Of a DNA stretch of 64,000 bases, positions 62,915-64,000 are shown one piece after another. The notes below the pieces were generated by a model that saw only the letters and a list, made by a program, of their open reading frames with translations, was not told the origin of the DNA and did not search any database. The stretch covers positions 142,324 to 206,323 of the forward strand of contig NZ_QGDL01000011.1 in assembly GCF_003149245.1 (NCBI RefSeq), read 5' to 3'. The translations under genes were made by a program, and so were the position numbers. Source of the DNA: Faecalicatena orotica (lineage in GTDB: Bacteria > Bacillota > Clostridia > Lachnospirales > Lachnospiraceae). The stretch's first letter is position 1. Every line of letters begins with the position of its first letter.

Positions 62915-63862
62915 TTATTTCAATAAAATCATGTAAACGATCTGAAATATAAAAATCAGCGCTGCCGGGACTAGCTGGTTTTTGATTACGCCAAAGCGGT
63001 CTTTCATATCGAGCATGGCCACCGGAACAATGTTAAAATTGGCCGCCATCGGTGTGCAAAGTGTCCCGCAGAATCCGCACGTCAATGCCAGCATTCCGAT
63101 TACAGCCGGATCGGCCCCGTAACTCAGGACAAAAGGCGCCCCGATTCCGACAGTCATGACGGTGATTGCCGCAAATGCATTTCCCATAATCATCGTAAAC
63201 AGCGCCATTCCAATGGCAAATATGACAATCCCCAGATTCACATTTCCTTTGGGAACCACTCTTTCCACAAGACCTGCAATGACCTGCCCCACACCCGCTT
63301 CTGTAAAAATCGCTCCCAGACTCGCAAGCAGCATCGGGAGCATGCTTAAAGGGCCTACCGTTGACAGCAGGCGCTCGGAATCTCTCAGAAACACGGCCGG
63401 TTTATTATCTCTGGATAAAAACATCAGGATGATCATCGAAACAACAATTCCGGCGCCCACCCCCACGATTGCCCCCAGATCGGGAAGGAACACAGCAAAA
63501 ATAATGGCTGAAATCCCAATGGCAAGGGCTGGTGCAAAAATTTTCATACCGATTTTCTCCGACATTTGATTCATGTATTCTTCCGGCAAAACTTCTGACT
63601 TTCCAATCTTCACTTTCTTCAGAATCGCAGGTATCGTCATTAATATGATCAGCCCTCCGTTGATCACGGACGGAATCCACCGCCCGAAAGCAAGGACGAT
63701 TCCGAGAACACACCAGAAAAATCCCGTCCCGAATCTGGACGGATTATCCTTGTCCACCGCATTTTTGACACCTGTGTACAGCGCAGTTAATCCCATAGCT
63801 ATATAAATCACTTCAAGAAGCTTCGCCCCTAACGTAATATCAGGACTGGTAAAATAGGCCAT
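62915..63862 (-). CDS. DUF979 membrane protein (putative transporter subunit)
   Basis: The protein has 315 aa with about nine hydrophobic helices. The Cys-Gly stretch LTCGFCGTLCTPMAANFN and the opening LEVIYIAMGLTALYTGV are typical of DUF979. The family is found next to DUF969 and pcp, which suggests transport of 5-oxoproline or pyroglutamyl peptides; this is inferred from gene neighbourhood, not shown. Confidence 0.88.
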   Translation of the reverse strand: MAYFTSPDITLGAKLLEVIYIAMGLTALYTGVKNAVDKDNPSRFGTGFFWCVLGIVLAFGRWIPSVINGGLIILMTIPAILKKVKIGKSEVLPEEYMNQMSEKIGMKIFAPALAIGISAIIFAVFLPDLGAIVGVGAGIVVSMIILMFLSRDNKPAVFLRDSERLLSTVGPLSMLPMLLASLGAIFTEAGVGQVIAGLVERVVPKGNVNLGIVIFAIGMALFTMIMGNAFAAITVMTVGIGAPFVLSYGADPAVIGMLALTCGFCGTLCTPMAANFNIVPVAMLDMKDRFGVIKNQLVPAALIFIFQIVYMILLK

Positions 63863-63915
63863 AAGGCGCCTCCTTTTTTATAACCACTTTTGTAGCCGTC
63901 CAGAATCATGAACAG

Positions 63916-64000
63916 TTACCTCTTTTCTTTTTTGCGGCCATAGTACTTTCTATATAGTTTTCTGTCTTTCAGGAAATAATATACAGTTCCCACTGCAATC
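63916..64000 (-). CDS. C-terminus of a DUF969-like membrane protein (partial)
   Basis: Reading the minus strand from the right edge gives the last 27 or so residues of a protein, ending YFLKDRKLYRKYYGRKKEKR before a stop. This matches the cytoplasmic tail of DUF969, the usual partner of DUF979, which follows 53 bp further on. Most of the gene is outside the window. Confidence 0.7.
   Translation of the reverse strand, partial: IAVGTVYYFLKDRKLYRKYYGRKKEKR

Overview
The window looks like chromosomal DNA of an anaerobic gut-type Clostridia, most likely Lachnospiraceae (Dorea/Blautia/Faecalicatena-like). I infer this from the style of the protein sequences, strong AGGAGG ribosome-binding sites, a YesM/YesN two-component system, an FtsX-type ABC module with its own two-component system, a DUF6472 protein, the AmmeMemoRadiSam genes, and coenzyme-B12-dependent diol/glycerol dehydratase. 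I saw no rRNA, tRNA, prophage, insertion sequence or CRISPR array.

Layout. 1-4.6 kb: a sugar ABC binding lipoprotein (cut by the left edge), divergent from a YesM/YesN-type sensor and regulator pair. 4.6-10.3 kb: dGTPase with a helix-turn-helix partner, a VanY-type carboxypeptidase, a phosphopantetheinyl transferase and a degenerate GGDEF/EAL protein. 10.5-16.8 kb: the complete F1Fo ATP synthase operon atpBEFHAGDC on the minus strand. 17.5-24.1 kb: two membrane proteins, then a response regulator, histidine kinase, ABC ATPase and FtsX permease module. 24.2-34.4 kb: housekeeping and accessory genes (metallopeptidase, Maf, DUF2975/XRE pair, YaaA, cyclase, YaiI, AmrS and a Memo-AMMECR1 fusion, an AbgB-like amidohydrolase, an OLD-type ATPase/nuclease).

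34.5-49.3 kb: a large catabolic operon on the minus strand: a URO-D/methyltransferase-like protein, hydantoinase/oxoprolinase A and B, a complete peptide-type ABC importer with an embedded M24 peptidase, a class V PLP enzyme, an L-cysteine desulfidase-like protein and a GntR regulator. Its promoter carries a pair of identical palindromes. The content suggests uptake and breakdown of a cyclic-amide or sulfur-containing amino-acid derivative; the substrate is unknown.

50.1-55.7 kb: a plus-strand operon for B12-dependent diol/glycerol dehydratase (three subunits), its reactivase and a PduO-type adenosyltransferase. No microcompartment shell genes are visible, although the medium subunit has an encapsulation-peptide-like N-terminus. 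55.7-61.1 kb: a compact assembly line on the minus strand (acyl/AMP ligase, acyl carrier protein, free-standing condensation domain, alpha/beta hydrolase, SCP2 protein), divergent from a TetR regulator with clear operators. It is the best candidate for an under-described system, probably making an acyl amide or ester. 61.2-64 kb: pyroglutamyl peptidase, an M29-like aminopeptidase and the DUF979/DUF969 membrane pair (DUF969 cut by the right edge), likely a pyroglutamyl-peptide or 5-oxoproline system.

A family of REP-like palindromes (core GCAAAGGGGTC/GACCCCTTTGC plus CAGAATATTCTG) lies at the 3' ends of at least five genes, including inside and at the end of the atp operon, and in one case supplies the C-terminal codons of a protein.
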